From contig NZ_VIRW01000017.1 of assembly GCF_009760905.1 (NCBI RefSeq), forward strand, positions 1-64,000: a DNA stretch of 64,000 nucleotides, given 5' to 3'. This document shows, one piece after another, positions 29,441 through 38,165 of this stretch; the first letter of the stretch is position 1; every line of letters begins with the position of its first letter. The stretch is from Chitinibacter sp. GC72 (GTDB lineage Bacteria > Pseudomonadota > Gammaproteobacteria > Burkholderiales > Chitinibacteraceae). Both the position numbers and the translations under genes were made by a program. Under the pieces are notes generated by a model, which saw nothing but the letters and a program-made list of their open reading frames with translations, was not told the DNA's origin and made no database searches.

Positions 29441-29640
29441 CGCCTCGCCGTGGCTTTTTCAAACGGGGTTTCGAGTCGATCGGGCACGCGAGGGTTGCAA
29501 GGGAAGGAGCAAGACCCGTCCCTTGCTGGCCATAGGCCACGGCCTTCGCTACGGCGGTAAAGCCGCCAAGCTCCGTCACGTCGTCCGGCGGGCGAAACCG
29601 CCGATTTACCGCCTGCGCAGCAGGCTAAACAATCAGTATC
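29441..29640. other. Intergenic region with several GC-rich stems
   Basis: No gene seen. Contains stems such as GGCGGTAAAGCCGCC (about 29554) and GGCCATAGGCCACGGCC (about 29529), and looks like further repeat debris ahead of the M24 peptidase gene. Confidence 0.4.
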
Positions 29641-29653
29641 TATGAGGTGAGAG

Positions 29654-30346
29654 TTGGATTTATTACAAGCCCATCGCGCTATTCAAGGCATTGCCCGCCA
29701 AGTGCTTGCCGAATTGGCGCTGCAGATCGATGCTCAAGATACTGAGGCCAGTATTGCAGCCAAGGCAACAGCTATTATGGCTTCGCATGGTATACGTCAT
29801 ACTTGGTATTACGAATGCCCCGCGTTTGTTTTGCTCGGCAGCCGCAGCCAAGTTTCGATTTCGGGGCGAGACTATCGCCCTAGTGATGAAAAAGTGGGCG
29901 AGATTAATTTGATTACGGTCGATGTGAGCCCGGCGCTGGGCGAGGTGTGGGGTGATTGTGCGCGCAGTTTCTGCGTTGAAAATGGTCGCGTAACCGCGCA
30001 AGCCACCCTGCCAATTTTTCAGCAAGGCCTGCAAGCCGAGCTGCAATTGCATAGCGAATTAATTGAGATTGCGCGGCCTGATATGCGCGGCGGCGAGCTG
30101 TTTGCGTGGGCCAATGCGCGGATTCAAGAGCTAGGTTTTCGCAATCTAGATTTTCTCGGCAACGTTGGCCACAGCATTGCCACGCGACGGGAAAATCGCT
30201 TTTTTATCGAGCAAGGCCAGCAAAAACGCTTGGGCGACATGCTGTGTTTTACCTTCGAGCCGCATATCGCGGCGGATGAGCGCTGGGGTTTTAAGCATGA
30301 AGAGATTTATGCTTTTGACGCTGATGGGCGTTTAAGTCCAATTTAG
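29654..30346 (+). CDS. M24-family metallopeptidase (Xaa-Pro peptidase-like), minimal form
   Basis: 230 residues. Pita-bread fold metal ligands are all visible: DVSPALGEVWGD (two Asp), GNVGHSI (His), FTFEPHI (Glu) and KHEEIY (Glu). It lacks the N-terminal creatinase-like domain of typical Xaa-Pro aminopeptidases, so it is nearer in size to methionine aminopeptidase. The start is TTG at 29654 with a GAGG ribosome site at good spacing. Placed among peptide-importer genes, it may trim imported peptides. Confidence 0.87.
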   Translation: MDLLQAHRAIQGIARQVLAELALQIDAQDTEASIAAKATAIMASHGIRHTWYYECPAFVLLGSRSQVSISGRDYRPSDEKVGEINLITVDVSPALGEVWGDCARSFCVENGRVTAQATLPIFQQGLQAELQLHSELIEIARPDMRGGELFAWANARIQELGFRNLDFLGNVGHSIATRRENRFFIEQGQQKRLGDMLCFTFEPHIAADERWGFKHEEIYAFDADGRLSPI

Positions 30347-30387
30347 TTAGTAAAGCAATTCGATGCAGCCAAGCTGAAGGAGTGATG

Positions 30388-30888
30388 ATGCTCGATCAGG
30401 TATTTACTTACCTTTCTGAAATGTTCGACTTAGCTCGAGTGGGTGAAGTACAAGGTGTGGCTTTTTGGGGTATGGCTTATTGTTGGCTGATAGGTTGGGC
30501 GACGGTATTGATATATTGGCGAGTTCGCAATTGGCCAACGGTGTGGGGTGAGTTATTGCAGCATTCGGTTAAGCCATTAGGTGGTGCGGAATTTGTATTA
30601 AGTGAGCAAAACTATATTGCCGATGCCTTGTATAGCTATCAGATTGCTAGCATTACATACCACGGAAAACGAATTGCACCATGGCAGCTGACGGCATCGC
30701 ATAATTTACGCAGTTTACTGAATAAACAGCTGAATTTGATAACGCAGCACAATGATCAGATAAAAGTTTATTACTCGCCGACGCATCCTGAAAAAAGCTA
30801 TTTAGTACGACCGGGCTGGCTGAGTTTAGGCATCGCTCATGCTATTTATTTACTACCGACGATTTGGTATGTAATGCGCTTTCATTGA
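30388..30888 (+). CDS. DUF3592-type membrane protein
   Basis: About 167 residues. An N-terminal membrane segment (VAFWGMAYCWLIGWATVLIYW) and a C-terminal one (GIAHAIYLLPTIWYVM) flank a beta-rich domain (ALYSYQIASITYHGKRIAPW, IKVYYSPTHPEKSYLV) that matches DUF3592. Function unknown. ATG at 30388 suits the AAGGAG site best; ATG at 30385 and GTG at 30382 are alternatives. Confidence 0.7.
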   Translation: MLDQVFTYLSEMFDLARVGEVQGVAFWGMAYCWLIGWATVLIYWRVRNWPTVWGELLQHSVKPLGGAEFVLSEQNYIADALYSYQIASITYHGKRIAPWQLTASHNLRSLLNKQLNLITQHNDQIKVYYSPTHPEKSYLVRPGWLSLGIAHAIYLLPTIWYVMRFH

Positions 30889-30941
30889 TTTTAATCCGCT
30901 GGTTTTTAATTCAAGCTAGAAGACTAGAGATAAACATCCCC

Positions 30942-32012
30942 ATGCTGCAATACATCCTCAAACGCCTACTACTGATGATCCCGACACTGTTTGGCGTTCT
31001 GCTAGTCAGCTTTATCGTCATTCAATTTGTCCCTGGTGGGCCGGTGGAGCAGATGGTGTATCTGCTCAAAGGTCGCGGTGCGGCTGAGTCGGCGGGCAAT
31101 ACATCGGCAGGTACTTCAGGTGGCGCTTACCAAGCGGCGCGGGGTTTGAGTGAGGAACAGTTGGCGCAGATCAAAACACAATATGGTTTTGACAAACCCG
31201 CGCCTGAGCGTTTCTGGCTGATGCTCAAAAGCTACGCGACCTTTGATCTGGGCGCAAGCTGGTTTCGCCATGCCAGCGTGACGCAATTGATTTGGGAAAA
31301 ATTGCCGGTGTCGATGAGCCTAGGTATTTCCAGCCTGCTGCTCACTTATCTGATCGCTGTGCCGCTGGGCGTGGCCAAGGCGGTGCGGCATGGTTCGCGC
31401 TTTGATGCGGCGACGACCTTGCTGTTGATGATTGGCTACGCGATTCCGTCCTTTGTGCTCGGCGTTTTGCTACTGGTGCTGTTTGGCGGCGGCTCATTCT
31501 GGCAACTGTTTCCCTTGCGTGGGCTGATGAGTGACGATTGGGAGGCGCTGTCCATGCTGGGCAAGATGATGGATTTGTTGTGGCATCTGGCTTTGCCGGT
31601 CACGGCGATGGTGGTGGGGGGCTTTGCCAGCCTGACCATTCTGACCAAAAACGCCTTTCTGGAGGAAATCCATAAGCAGTACGTGACGACAGCGCGCGCC
31701 AAGGGGGCATCCGAGCGGCGGATTTTCTGGCGGCATATTTTGCGCAATGCGTCATTACCGCTGATGGTGGGCTTGCCGGGCGCGATGATCGGGGCGTTTT
31801 TTACCGGCAGCCTGTTGATCGAAACGCTGTTTTCGCTCGATGGGCTGGGGCTACTGGCCTACGAGTCGGTTTTGCGTCGTGATTATCCGGTGGTGCTGGG
31901 CACTTTGTATTTCTTTACGCTGCTGGGGCTGATCGGACGCTTGCTGTCCGACATCGGTTATGTACTGCTTGATCCGCGTGTGCAGTTTGGTGCGGTGGGG
32001 GAGAAGGCATGA
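30942..32012 (+). CDS. yejB: Peptide ABC transporter permease YejB
   Basis: 356 residues from ATG at 30942. Six predicted membrane helices with the OppB/DppB-type N-terminus (MLQYILKRLLLMIPTLFGVLLVSF) and the cytoplasmic EAA loop EEIHKQYVTTARAKGASERR that contacts the ATPase. The family-specific region GGAYQAARGLSEEQLAQIKTQYGFDKP is present. Overlaps yejE by four bases. Confidence 0.94.
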   Translation: MLQYILKRLLLMIPTLFGVLLVSFIVIQFVPGGPVEQMVYLLKGRGAAESAGNTSAGTSGGAYQAARGLSEEQLAQIKTQYGFDKPAPERFWLMLKSYATFDLGASWFRHASVTQLIWEKLPVSMSLGISSLLLTYLIAVPLGVAKAVRHGSRFDAATTLLLMIGYAIPSFVLGVLLLVLFGGGSFWQLFPLRGLMSDDWEALSMLGKMMDLLWHLALPVTAMVVGGFASLTILTKNAFLEEIHKQYVTTARAKGASERRIFWRHILRNASLPLMVGLPGAMIGAFFTGSLLIETLFSLDGLGLLAYESVLRRDYPVVLGTLYFFTLLGLIGRLLSDIGYVLLDPRVQFGAVGEKA

Positions 32013-33136
32013 ACGCTGATCTTAAAGTCCCCAATAGGGCAGAGTGTCCCGACGGTGCAAAAAGCCCCGACGTTACAGAAATCCTCCCTAGCCCCCCTTC
32101 GTCGAAGGAGGGAATTCAGTCGCAAGGCTACTGGTCGCGGGCTTGGGCTCGCTTCAAAGCGCAGCGCAGGGCGTATGTTTGCTTGTGGCTATTTACTATT
32201 TGCTTTGTGCTTAGTCTGGGCGCCGAGTTGCTGTCGAACGATAAGCCCTATGTGGTGCACTATCAGGGGCAGACCTACTTCCCGCTGATCAAGGATTATC
32301 CCGAGACCACATTTGGTGGTGATTTTCCAACGCCGACCGATTATCTCGACCCCTTTATCCAGCAGCAATTGGCGCAAGCGGGCAACTGGGTGATTTTTCC
32401 GCCTAATCGCTACGGGGTGAATACGCTCAATTACTTTGCCAGCCAGCCCAATCCCGCGCCGCCCTCCAGCGAGAATTGGCTGGGGACGGATGATAAAGGC
32501 CGCGATCTGCTGGCACGGCTGCTGTACGGCTTTCGCACCAGCGCGCTGTTTGCGCTGGCGCTAACGATTACCGGCTCGTTGCTGGGCATGCTGATCGGCG
32601 GCGTGCAGGGCTATTTTGGCGGGCGGGTTGATCTATTCGGGCAGCGTATCTCCGAGATCTGGGCGTCTTTACCTGAGCTGTATCTGCTGATTATTTTCAC
32701 GGCGATTTTCGAGCCCAGTCTCACCTTGCTGCTGGTCTTGATGACCTTGTTTGGCTGGATGGGTTTGGCCGATTACACGCGGGCAGAGTTTTTGCGCAAT
32801 AGGAGCATGGAATATGTACTGGCCGCCAGGTCGATGGGGCTGAGTAACTGGCAAATTATTCGCCGCCATGTGTTGCCAAACAGTCTGACGCCCGTGCTGG
32901 CCTTTCTGCCATTCAGGATGGGCGCGGCGATTCTGGCGCTGACCAGTCTGGATTTTCTGGGGCTCGGTGTGGGTATGCAAACGGCCTCACTCGGCGAGCT
33001 GCTTGCGCAGGGCAAGGCCAATCTGGATGCGTGGTGGATTTCGATTTCGACTTTCGGCGTACTGCTGGGCTTGATGCTGATGCTGGTGCTGATTGGCGAA
33101 GGGCTGAGAGCGGCGCTGGATCCACGGGCGAAGTGA
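32009..33136 (+). CDS. yejE: Peptide ABC transporter permease YejE, with unusual N-terminal extension
   Basis: 375 residues against about 340 for E. coli YejE. The family-like part begins near residue 40 (WSRAWARFKAQRRAYVCLWLFTI) and continues with NDKPYVV, NWLGTDDKGRDLLARLLYGFR and the EAA loop RAEFLRNRSMEYVLAARSMG. The first ~38 residues are low-complexity and overlap a palindromic DNA element (CCCTTCGtCGAAGG within 32081-32115). That suggests a repeat inserted near the 5' end while keeping the frame. yejF does not follow. Confidence 0.92.
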   Translation: MNADLKVPNRAECPDGAKSPDVTEILPSPPSSKEGIQSQGYWSRAWARFKAQRRAYVCLWLFTICFVLSLGAELLSNDKPYVVHYQGQTYFPLIKDYPETTFGGDFPTPTDYLDPFIQQQLAQAGNWVIFPPNRYGVNTLNYFASQPNPAPPSSENWLGTDDKGRDLLARLLYGFRTSALFALALTITGSLLGMLIGGVQGYFGGRVDLFGQRISEIWASLPELYLLIIFTAIFEPSLTLLLVLMTLFGWMGLADYTRAEFLRNRSMEYVLAARSMGLSNWQIIRRHVLPNSLTPVLAFLPFRMGAAILALTSLDFLGLGVGMQTASLGELLAQGKANLDAWWISISTFGVLLGLMLMLVLIGEGLRAALDPRAK

Positions 33137-33149
33137 AGGTGTTGGATAT

Positions 33150-33217
33150 GTAGGAGCGGGCTCGCCCGCGAATGCTCTGATAACGATTGGGCTGTTCGCG
33201 GGTAAGCCCGCTCCTAC
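33150..33217. repeat. Paired REP-like palindromes
   Basis: GTAGGAGCGGGCTCGCCCGCGAA and, inverted 23 bp further on, TTCGCGGGTAAGCCCGCTCCTAC. This core closely resembles the REP elements of Pseudomonas (GGGAGCGGGCTTGCCCGCGA) arranged as a head-to-head pair. It lies between convergent yejE and mutY, a usual REP location. No RAYT transposase gene is in the window. Confidence 0.75.
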
Positions 33218-33231
33218 GTGTATACCCTAAT

Positions 33232-33280
33232 GGGTATGTTGGTGGGAGTTTTGTTGAGATTGGCCTGTGGCCTTATACCC
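33232..33280. repeat. 49-bp GGGTAT/ATACCC palindrome, copy 2
   Basis: Starts GGGTATG and ends CTTATACCC, exactly 49 bp. The interior shares GTTGAGATTGGCCTG with copy 6 at 52862 (GTTTAAATTGGCCTG). It overlaps the 3' end of mutY, supplying its last codons. Confidence 0.65.
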
Positions 33281-34325
33281 TTCCAATTGTCTTGGTGAGT
33301 ATTTTTCGCAACGGCGTCGGGATTCCGGCTGCCAGCGCGTCTTTCACGCTAAACCACTGTGTCCCTGATTCCTGTGTGGCGAGTCCGGCGGTGGCATAGG
33401 CCGGTTGTGGCGTGATCGTGAGTTTGTAATGCGTAAACACATGCAAAAAGTCGGGCAGGGCGGGGTCTAGCTCGATGGTGAGGCCGAGTTTTTTCGCGGC
33501 AAGATCGGTAGCGGCCAGTGTGCTCTCGACCTCGGGCAAGCTCCATAGCCCGCCCCAGATGCCGCTCGGCGGGCGCTTTTCGAGCAGAATTTGCCCGGCC
33601 TCATTGCGGATAATCAGCATGACGGTGGATTTTTCCGGTACGGCGCGTTTGGGCTTGGGCGTTGGTAGCTCGCTCTGGCGATGACTCAGCCGTGCCTGGC
33701 AATCGGTATTCATTGGGCAGGTTAAGCAAGTCGGCTTTTTCGGCGTGCAAACCGTCGCGCCCAGATCCATTAGTCCTTGCGTGTAGGCTTCGATGTTTCC
33801 TGTGGTATCAGTCTTGGGGAGCAGCGCATTGGCCAAATCCCACAGCTTGTTTTCAACGGCTTTGACGCCCGGGTAGCCTTCAATGCCCGCCCAGCGCGTC
33901 AGCACGCGTTTGACATTGCCGTCCAAAATCGCCGCGCGCGTGCCGTACGAAAAAGCAGTGATTGCCGCGGCGGTGCTGCGACCAATGCCGGGCAGTTCGG
34001 CAACGAGCGCAGGATCGCTTGGAAAGCGGCCGTCGTATTGCGTGACAACGGCTTGCGCGCATTTATGCAGATTACGCGCGCGAGTGTAGTAGCCAAGCCC
34101 GCTCCACAACGAGAGAACGTCGTCGAGCGGCGCGGCGGCCAGATCAAATATCGTCGGAAACTTGGCCAGAAAACGCGGGTAATAGTCGAGAACCGTCGTG
34201 ACCTGCGTTTGCTGCAGCATGATTTCGGATAGCCATACTTTATAGCCATCGGCAATTTGCCACGGCAGGCCGTGGCGGCCGTGCTCCTGCTGCCAGGCGA
34301 TCAGTCTTGCGGAGAACGTACTCAT
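33273..34325 (-). CDS. mutY: A/G-specific adenine DNA glycosylase
   Basis: 350 residues. Removes adenine mispaired with 8-oxoguanine. Catalytic Glu in LSEIMLQQTQV (near residue 36), helix-hairpin-helix LPGIGRSTAAAI with the catalytic Asp in ILDGNVKRVLTR, and Fe-S cluster CTPKKPTCLTCPMNTDC (C-x6-C-x2-C-x5-C). The C-terminal NUDIX-like domain (EKRPPSGIWGGLWSLPE) recognises 8-oxoG. The start codon overlaps the stop of the AsmA-like gene by one base. Confidence 0.97.
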   Translation of the reverse strand: MSTFSARLIAWQQEHGRHGLPWQIADGYKVWLSEIMLQQTQVTTVLDYYPRFLAKFPTIFDLAAAPLDDVLSLWSGLGYYTRARNLHKCAQAVVTQYDGRFPSDPALVAELPGIGRSTAAAITAFSYGTRAAILDGNVKRVLTRWAGIEGYPGVKAVENKLWDLANALLPKTDTTGNIEAYTQGLMDLGATVCTPKKPTCLTCPMNTDCQARLSHRQSELPTPKPKRAVPEKSTVMLIIRNEAGQILLEKRPPSGIWGGLWSLPEVESTLAATDLAAKKLGLTIELDPALPDFLHVFTHYKLTITPQPAYATAGLATQESGTQWFSVKDALAAGIPTPLRKILTKTIGRV

Positions 34326-36676
34326 TATCTGGCTGCTTTGACGGGTTTGGCGGTGGGTTTCACGCTCGCTTTGGTCGCGGATTTTGTACCGGATTTCACG
34401 CTAGGCTTGGGGCTCGTTTTGGCGGCTTTGGCCGCACGGCGCTCGGCCGCTGCTTTTTGCTCGGCGGCTTTTTTCGCCGCCGCCTGGCGCTCGGCCTCGC
34501 GCGCTTTGGCTTCCTGCTCGGCCTGCTGTTTGGCCAGGATTTGCTCTTTCAGGCTGGTGTAGTCGGCCTTGTATTCAGGTGCGTTCAGTGGGCCGCTAAA
34601 CGAGATAGGTAGCGTAAGCCCTTTAAGCCCGGATAGCTCGGGCACATTCGGGTTGGCGCTGGCTTTCATATTGTAATCAAGCCGCCCCTGACCCAGATCG
34701 ATTTTGCCGGCACCGGTGAGGCGCAAGACGCCAGCGCTCACGTCCAGATCCTGATTGCTGGCAATCCCGTGTTTGAGCAGCCAGGTGGCACGCAGCGCGG
34801 AAAACTGCGTGCGTGCTTCCTGACTGCTTTCCTGCCCGGTCTGGCCGTTCATTAATTTGATTTGCTGGCTGGCGGTGCGCAGCAAGGCCGGAATATCAAT
34901 GCCGCGAATTGCGCCTTTTTTCAGGCTGACCCGGATATTGCCGCCAGCGGTGTGGCGCAGATCGGATAGCTTGTTGCCCACTGCCGCCACGTCGATATTG
35001 ATATCACTGCGGCCTTCAAAACGGCTGGTATCGAGCACGTCGGTGAGCAGGGTATTGATATTCATATTGCTTAGCGTCTGCTCCAGACGGAAATACACCG
35101 GCTTTTTACGCGCGTCGATTTCGGCGCGGCCATTGAGCCGCCCTTCGTACAGCGTAGCCGAGAGCGGATCGAGCACCAGACGCTGATTGCGTGCGATCAG
35201 CTTCATCGCCAGATCGTCAATATGCATGTTTTGCAGAACCAGTTCGCCAATCTTGATTGAACCAATGGCATTCAGGTTTTCCAGCCACCAGAAATCCAGC
35301 GGCGCGGTGTGATTGACCGATTTTGCACCCGCGCTGACCACCGGCAGATAGGGCGTCAAATCAAGTTTGGCCAGATCAAAGTTGATCCGAAATTGCGGCG
35401 CCAGAAAATTATCCAGATTAAATTGCGCCGTCAGTGCCTCGCCATCAAGCTGCCCCTTGCTTTCCAGGCTGAGGATTTCATTGCGCAAATCCAGATCACC
35501 ATGGCCGGTGAGCGCCAGGCTGATTGCGCCGCGCGGCAGCTGGCGATTGGTGTAGCTGCCGGTTAGCTTGTAATTGGCAATGCGCGCCAGATGCCCGCGA
35601 TACAGCTCCAGCGGGCTTTGTAGCTGCACCGACAGATTTTGCTCGGGGCTATTGTATTTAACGTCGATCTGCGCCTGATCGGCGCGCAAAAAGCTGCCAT
35701 GAGCGCCACCCAGACTGGCCATGCTGGCTTTGGCCGAGAAGGTGCTGCTTTTGTCTTTCATCCCAATATTGAATTTAAGCCGGTTCAGGCTCAGCGCTGT
35801 TTCGGTAAAGCTGATTTCCGGTACGTCCAGCGTGCTGGTCCAGATCTGGCCGGCCCGGTTGGCCTGCGTGGTGATTTTCATGTCGCCGCCACTCAGGCGC
35901 AGCGGTTGCCAGTGGTAATTCAGATTGCCGGTGGCGCTTAAAGTGGCATCGCTCACTTGCAGCTGCGGCGAGCTGGCACCCACTTGCTGCAGATTGATGG
36001 CTATATCGGCCACGCGCAAAGTGCGCTCTTTTTCCAGATAACGCATCGCAGCTGAGCCGCTAAGCTGGCCTTGCCACTGTGCTGGGAAGTTTTTTTGCCC
36101 GATTGAGGCCTGCGCATCGATGGTCAGTTTGCCGTTTTTGGGATTGGTGAGCTGATCCAGCGTTAAATCCATCGCCGATAAATGCAGCGTTTCACCCAGA
36201 AATTCGTCTTTCCAGCTGAGATTGGCTTGCGAGAAACTCAGTCTGTCGAGTGCAAACTGGGTTTTTTCATTGTGCGGGCGCAGCAGGTCTTCAAAATTGT
36301 AAGTACCGTCCTGATTACGAACGACGCTGAGCTCAGGCTGTTTGATTTCAATTGCGTGAACCACCACGCGGCCACCCGTGAGCAAGGGCCAGAGGCGAAA
36401 TACGATTTTCACCCGGTCGGCGTGGGCAAAGACGGTGGAGCTTTGTGGTTCGGTCAGGGTGGCGTCGTTGATCAGTATTGCCGGTTTGGGCAGCAGCACC
36501 AGATGGGCGGTGCTACGGATATTCATGGTGCGTTGGGTATCGGCCTGTACCTGGCTGATGATCTGCTCGCGCAGGGTGTCGAACGATAGAAAATACGGCA
36601 AAACACCCAGCAAAGTGATCAGCGTAAAGAGAAGTAAAATGAAGATCCGTACCGGACGGGAATGTCGCCAATCCAT
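34325..36676 (-). CDS. AsmA-family protein
   Basis: 783 residues from ATG at 36676; a TTG at 36718 would add 14. One N-terminal membrane anchor (PVRIFILLLFTLITLLGVLPYF) is followed by the AsmA N-terminal domain (LRPHNEKTQFALDRLSF region) and a C-terminal AsmA_2 domain with GRSDINIDVAAVGNKLSDL and GKIDLGQGRLDYNMKA. These bridge-like proteins work in lipid transport to, or assembly of, the outer membrane. The last ~70 residues are an Ala/Lys/Glu-rich helix and a Lys/Pro/Ser-rich tail. Coupled to mutY. Confidence 0.88.
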   Translation of the reverse strand: MDWRHSRPVRIFILLLFTLITLLGVLPYFLSFDTLREQIISQVQADTQRTMNIRSTAHLVLLPKPAILINDATLTEPQSSTVFAHADRVKIVFRLWPLLTGGRVVVHAIEIKQPELSVVRNQDGTYNFEDLLRPHNEKTQFALDRLSFSQANLSWKDEFLGETLHLSAMDLTLDQLTNPKNGKLTIDAQASIGQKNFPAQWQGQLSGSAAMRYLEKERTLRVADIAINLQQVGASSPQLQVSDATLSATGNLNYHWQPLRLSGGDMKITTQANRAGQIWTSTLDVPEISFTETALSLNRLKFNIGMKDKSSTFSAKASMASLGGAHGSFLRADQAQIDVKYNSPEQNLSVQLQSPLELYRGHLARIANYKLTGSYTNRQLPRGAISLALTGHGDLDLRNEILSLESKGQLDGEALTAQFNLDNFLAPQFRINFDLAKLDLTPYLPVVSAGAKSVNHTAPLDFWWLENLNAIGSIKIGELVLQNMHIDDLAMKLIARNQRLVLDPLSATLYEGRLNGRAEIDARKKPVYFRLEQTLSNMNINTLLTDVLDTSRFEGRSDINIDVAAVGNKLSDLRHTAGGNIRVSLKKGAIRGIDIPALLRTASQQIKLMNGQTGQESSQEARTQFSALRATWLLKHGIASNQDLDVSAGVLRLTGAGKIDLGQGRLDYNMKASANPNVPELSGLKGLTLPISFSGPLNAPEYKADYTSLKEQILAKQQAEQEAKAREAERQAAAKKAAEQKAAAERRAAKAAKTSPKPSVKSGTKSATKASVKPTAKPVKAAR

Positions 36677-36834
36677 AAATAACAGTCTGTACCTTGCGAA
36701 TCGGTCGATTATCCACAAGAACGCGGTGAAACAAAAGCCGCGGATGAAATTTGTCAGCTTTTACCAGCGCGCAGGCAGTAAAATGGCGTGATATTCCGGC
36801 CAAGGCCGTTAATTGCAAAAGTGCGAAAACAGCG

Positions 36835-37263
36835 ATGACACATGAAACAGTAATAAAAGTACGCGGCTACCATCTGGATTTGTACGGGCATGTTAATAAT
36901 GCCCGTTATCTGGAGTTTCTGGAGGAAGCCCGCTGGGCGATGATTGAAGACTGCGGCGGCGTTGAATGGTTTAGCGAGCGTCGTCTAGCGCTGGTGGTCA
37001 GCCGCATCGATATTCGCTACAAACGCGCCGCGACCATGGGCGATGTGCTGGTGATCCGCAGCACTTTAAGCCAGCTGCGCGAGCGCGAAGGTCAAATCAC
37101 GCAGGAAGTAGTGCGTCAGGATAATGGCAAGCTGGTTGCGCAAGCGGACGTCACCTTCGCCGCTATTCATCCTGAGCAGCCCGGCGCGCAGCTGATTGTT
37201 GGCGAGCTGGCCGAGCGTTTTGCACTGATGCGCTTGCCACTGGCCGCACAGACAGGAGCTTGA
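36835..37263 (+). CDS. Hotdog-fold acyl-CoA thioesterase (YbgC/FadM-like)
   Basis: 142 residues from ATG at 36835. Single 4-hydroxybenzoyl-CoA thioesterase-like hotdog domain: VRGYHLDLYGHVNNARYLEFLEEARW contains the catalytic Asp (D in LDLYGHVNN). It hydrolyses acyl-CoA thioesters of uncertain chain length. Overlaps or abuts the following lipoprotein gene, so the two are likely co-expressed. It diverges from the AsmA-like gene. Confidence 0.9.
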   Translation: MTHETVIKVRGYHLDLYGHVNNARYLEFLEEARWAMIEDCGGVEWFSERRLALVVSRIDIRYKRAATMGDVLVIRSTLSQLREREGQITQEVVRQDNGKLVAQADVTFAAIHPEQPGAQLIVGELAERFALMRLPLAAQTGA

Positions 37264-37265
37264 TG

Positions 37266-37775
37266 ATGAACTCGTTCATGTATTCAATCCGGCATCCGCT
37301 GCGGGCGGTGCTGCTGTCATTGCTGGGTTTACTGCTCTTGCTGGGCGGCTGTGCCAGCATCCCGGGCAAAGTGGAAAAACCGAACATCACGCTGGCGGGA
37401 ATCTCAGTGGCCAAGCTGGGCTTGCTCGAGCAGCAGTTTGTGCTGAGTTTGCGGGTCACCAATCCGAACGATTTTGATATTGGACTCAATGGCCTCACGG
37501 TGAATGTCGAGCTGAACAAACAGGCTTTTGCTCAGGGCGTGAGCAATGAAAAAGTCACCTTGCCACGGCTGGGCGAAAAAATCGTCAAATTGAAAGTCAG
37601 CACTAGTCTGACACAGGCTTTCAAGCAATTTTCGTCGCTCAAGGGCGGTGCAGTGCCATACCGGATTTATGGCAAGGTCTACGCGCCCTTATTGCCCGCC
37701 GGCATGCCGTTCGAGCGGCAGGGGCAATTGAGTGGTCTGGATGAACTGCTCAAAAGCACTACAGAGAAGTTCTAA
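37266..37775 (+). CDS. LEA type 2 (WHy-domain) lipoprotein
   Basis: About 169 residues. Lipoprotein signal with lipobox LGGC (near residue 28), then a WHy/LEA14-like beta-sandwich (LRVTNPNDFDIGLNGLTVNVELNKQAFAQG). In bacteria these are periplasmic proteins thought to be linked to stress or envelope function. ATG at 37266 is seven bases after AGGAG; an ATG one codon upstream is an alternative. It ends one base before a 49-bp palindrome. Confidence 0.85.
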   Translation: MNSFMYSIRHPLRAVLLSLLGLLLLLGGCASIPGKVEKPNITLAGISVAKLGLLEQQFVLSLRVTNPNDFDIGLNGLTVNVELNKQAFAQGVSNEKVTLPRLGEKIVKLKVSTSLTQAFKQFSSLKGGAVPYRIYGKVYAPLLPAGMPFERQGQLSGLDELLKSTTEKF

Positions 37776-37824
37776 GGGTATATGTATGTAGGCTATGCTA
37801 AATATAGGCTGTATTGATATACCT
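37776..37824. repeat. 49-bp GGGTAT/ATACCC palindrome, copy 3
   Basis: GGGTATATG ... GATATACCT, exactly 49 bp, starting directly after the lipoprotein stop codon. The inner arms AGGCTAT and ATAGGCT also pair. It could serve as the transcript's 3' stem-loop. Confidence 0.65.
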
Positions 37825-37860
37825 TGATTTAAATGGCGGGTTTTTGATTTTTATGGTGAT

Positions 37861-38095
37861 GCTGCGCCGCGATGATTGAGATGAGACTTAAAACCCCTTG
37901 TCGCCCATCGCCGAGGAAGTGGAGCGAGACAAACAGTTTTACCGTTTGGCTCGCGACCGACTGAGGGTAGCCCGGAGGGCCGCAGGCGGGGGTCGCCTTT
38001 CTTTGCTTACTTTCTTTGGCGAAGCAAAGAAAGTGAGTCCCCGTCGCGGATTGCGACTGTAAACATCGTGCTGCAGGCACTTAAAATCCATCACC
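37861..38095 (+). repeat. Dispersed stem-loop repeat R2, copy 1
   Basis: About 235 bp nearly identical to 42259-42490 in the same orientation. Landmarks: GCCGCGATGATTGAGATG, GTCGCCCATCGCCGAGG, GGAGCGAGACAAACA, CGTTTGGCTCGCGACCGAC, GAGGGTAGCCCGGAGGGCCG, and the stem CTTTCTTTGCTTACTTTCTT paired with AAGCAAAGAAAG. Spurious open frames of this family read as CFAKESKQRK-type peptides and are not genes. Confidence 0.85.
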
Positions 38096-38165
38096 GCATA
38101 CTCCAAACATTAGCAATACAATCGGCTAGATTGACCGCCAAACCATCACACAGAAGACCAAGACA

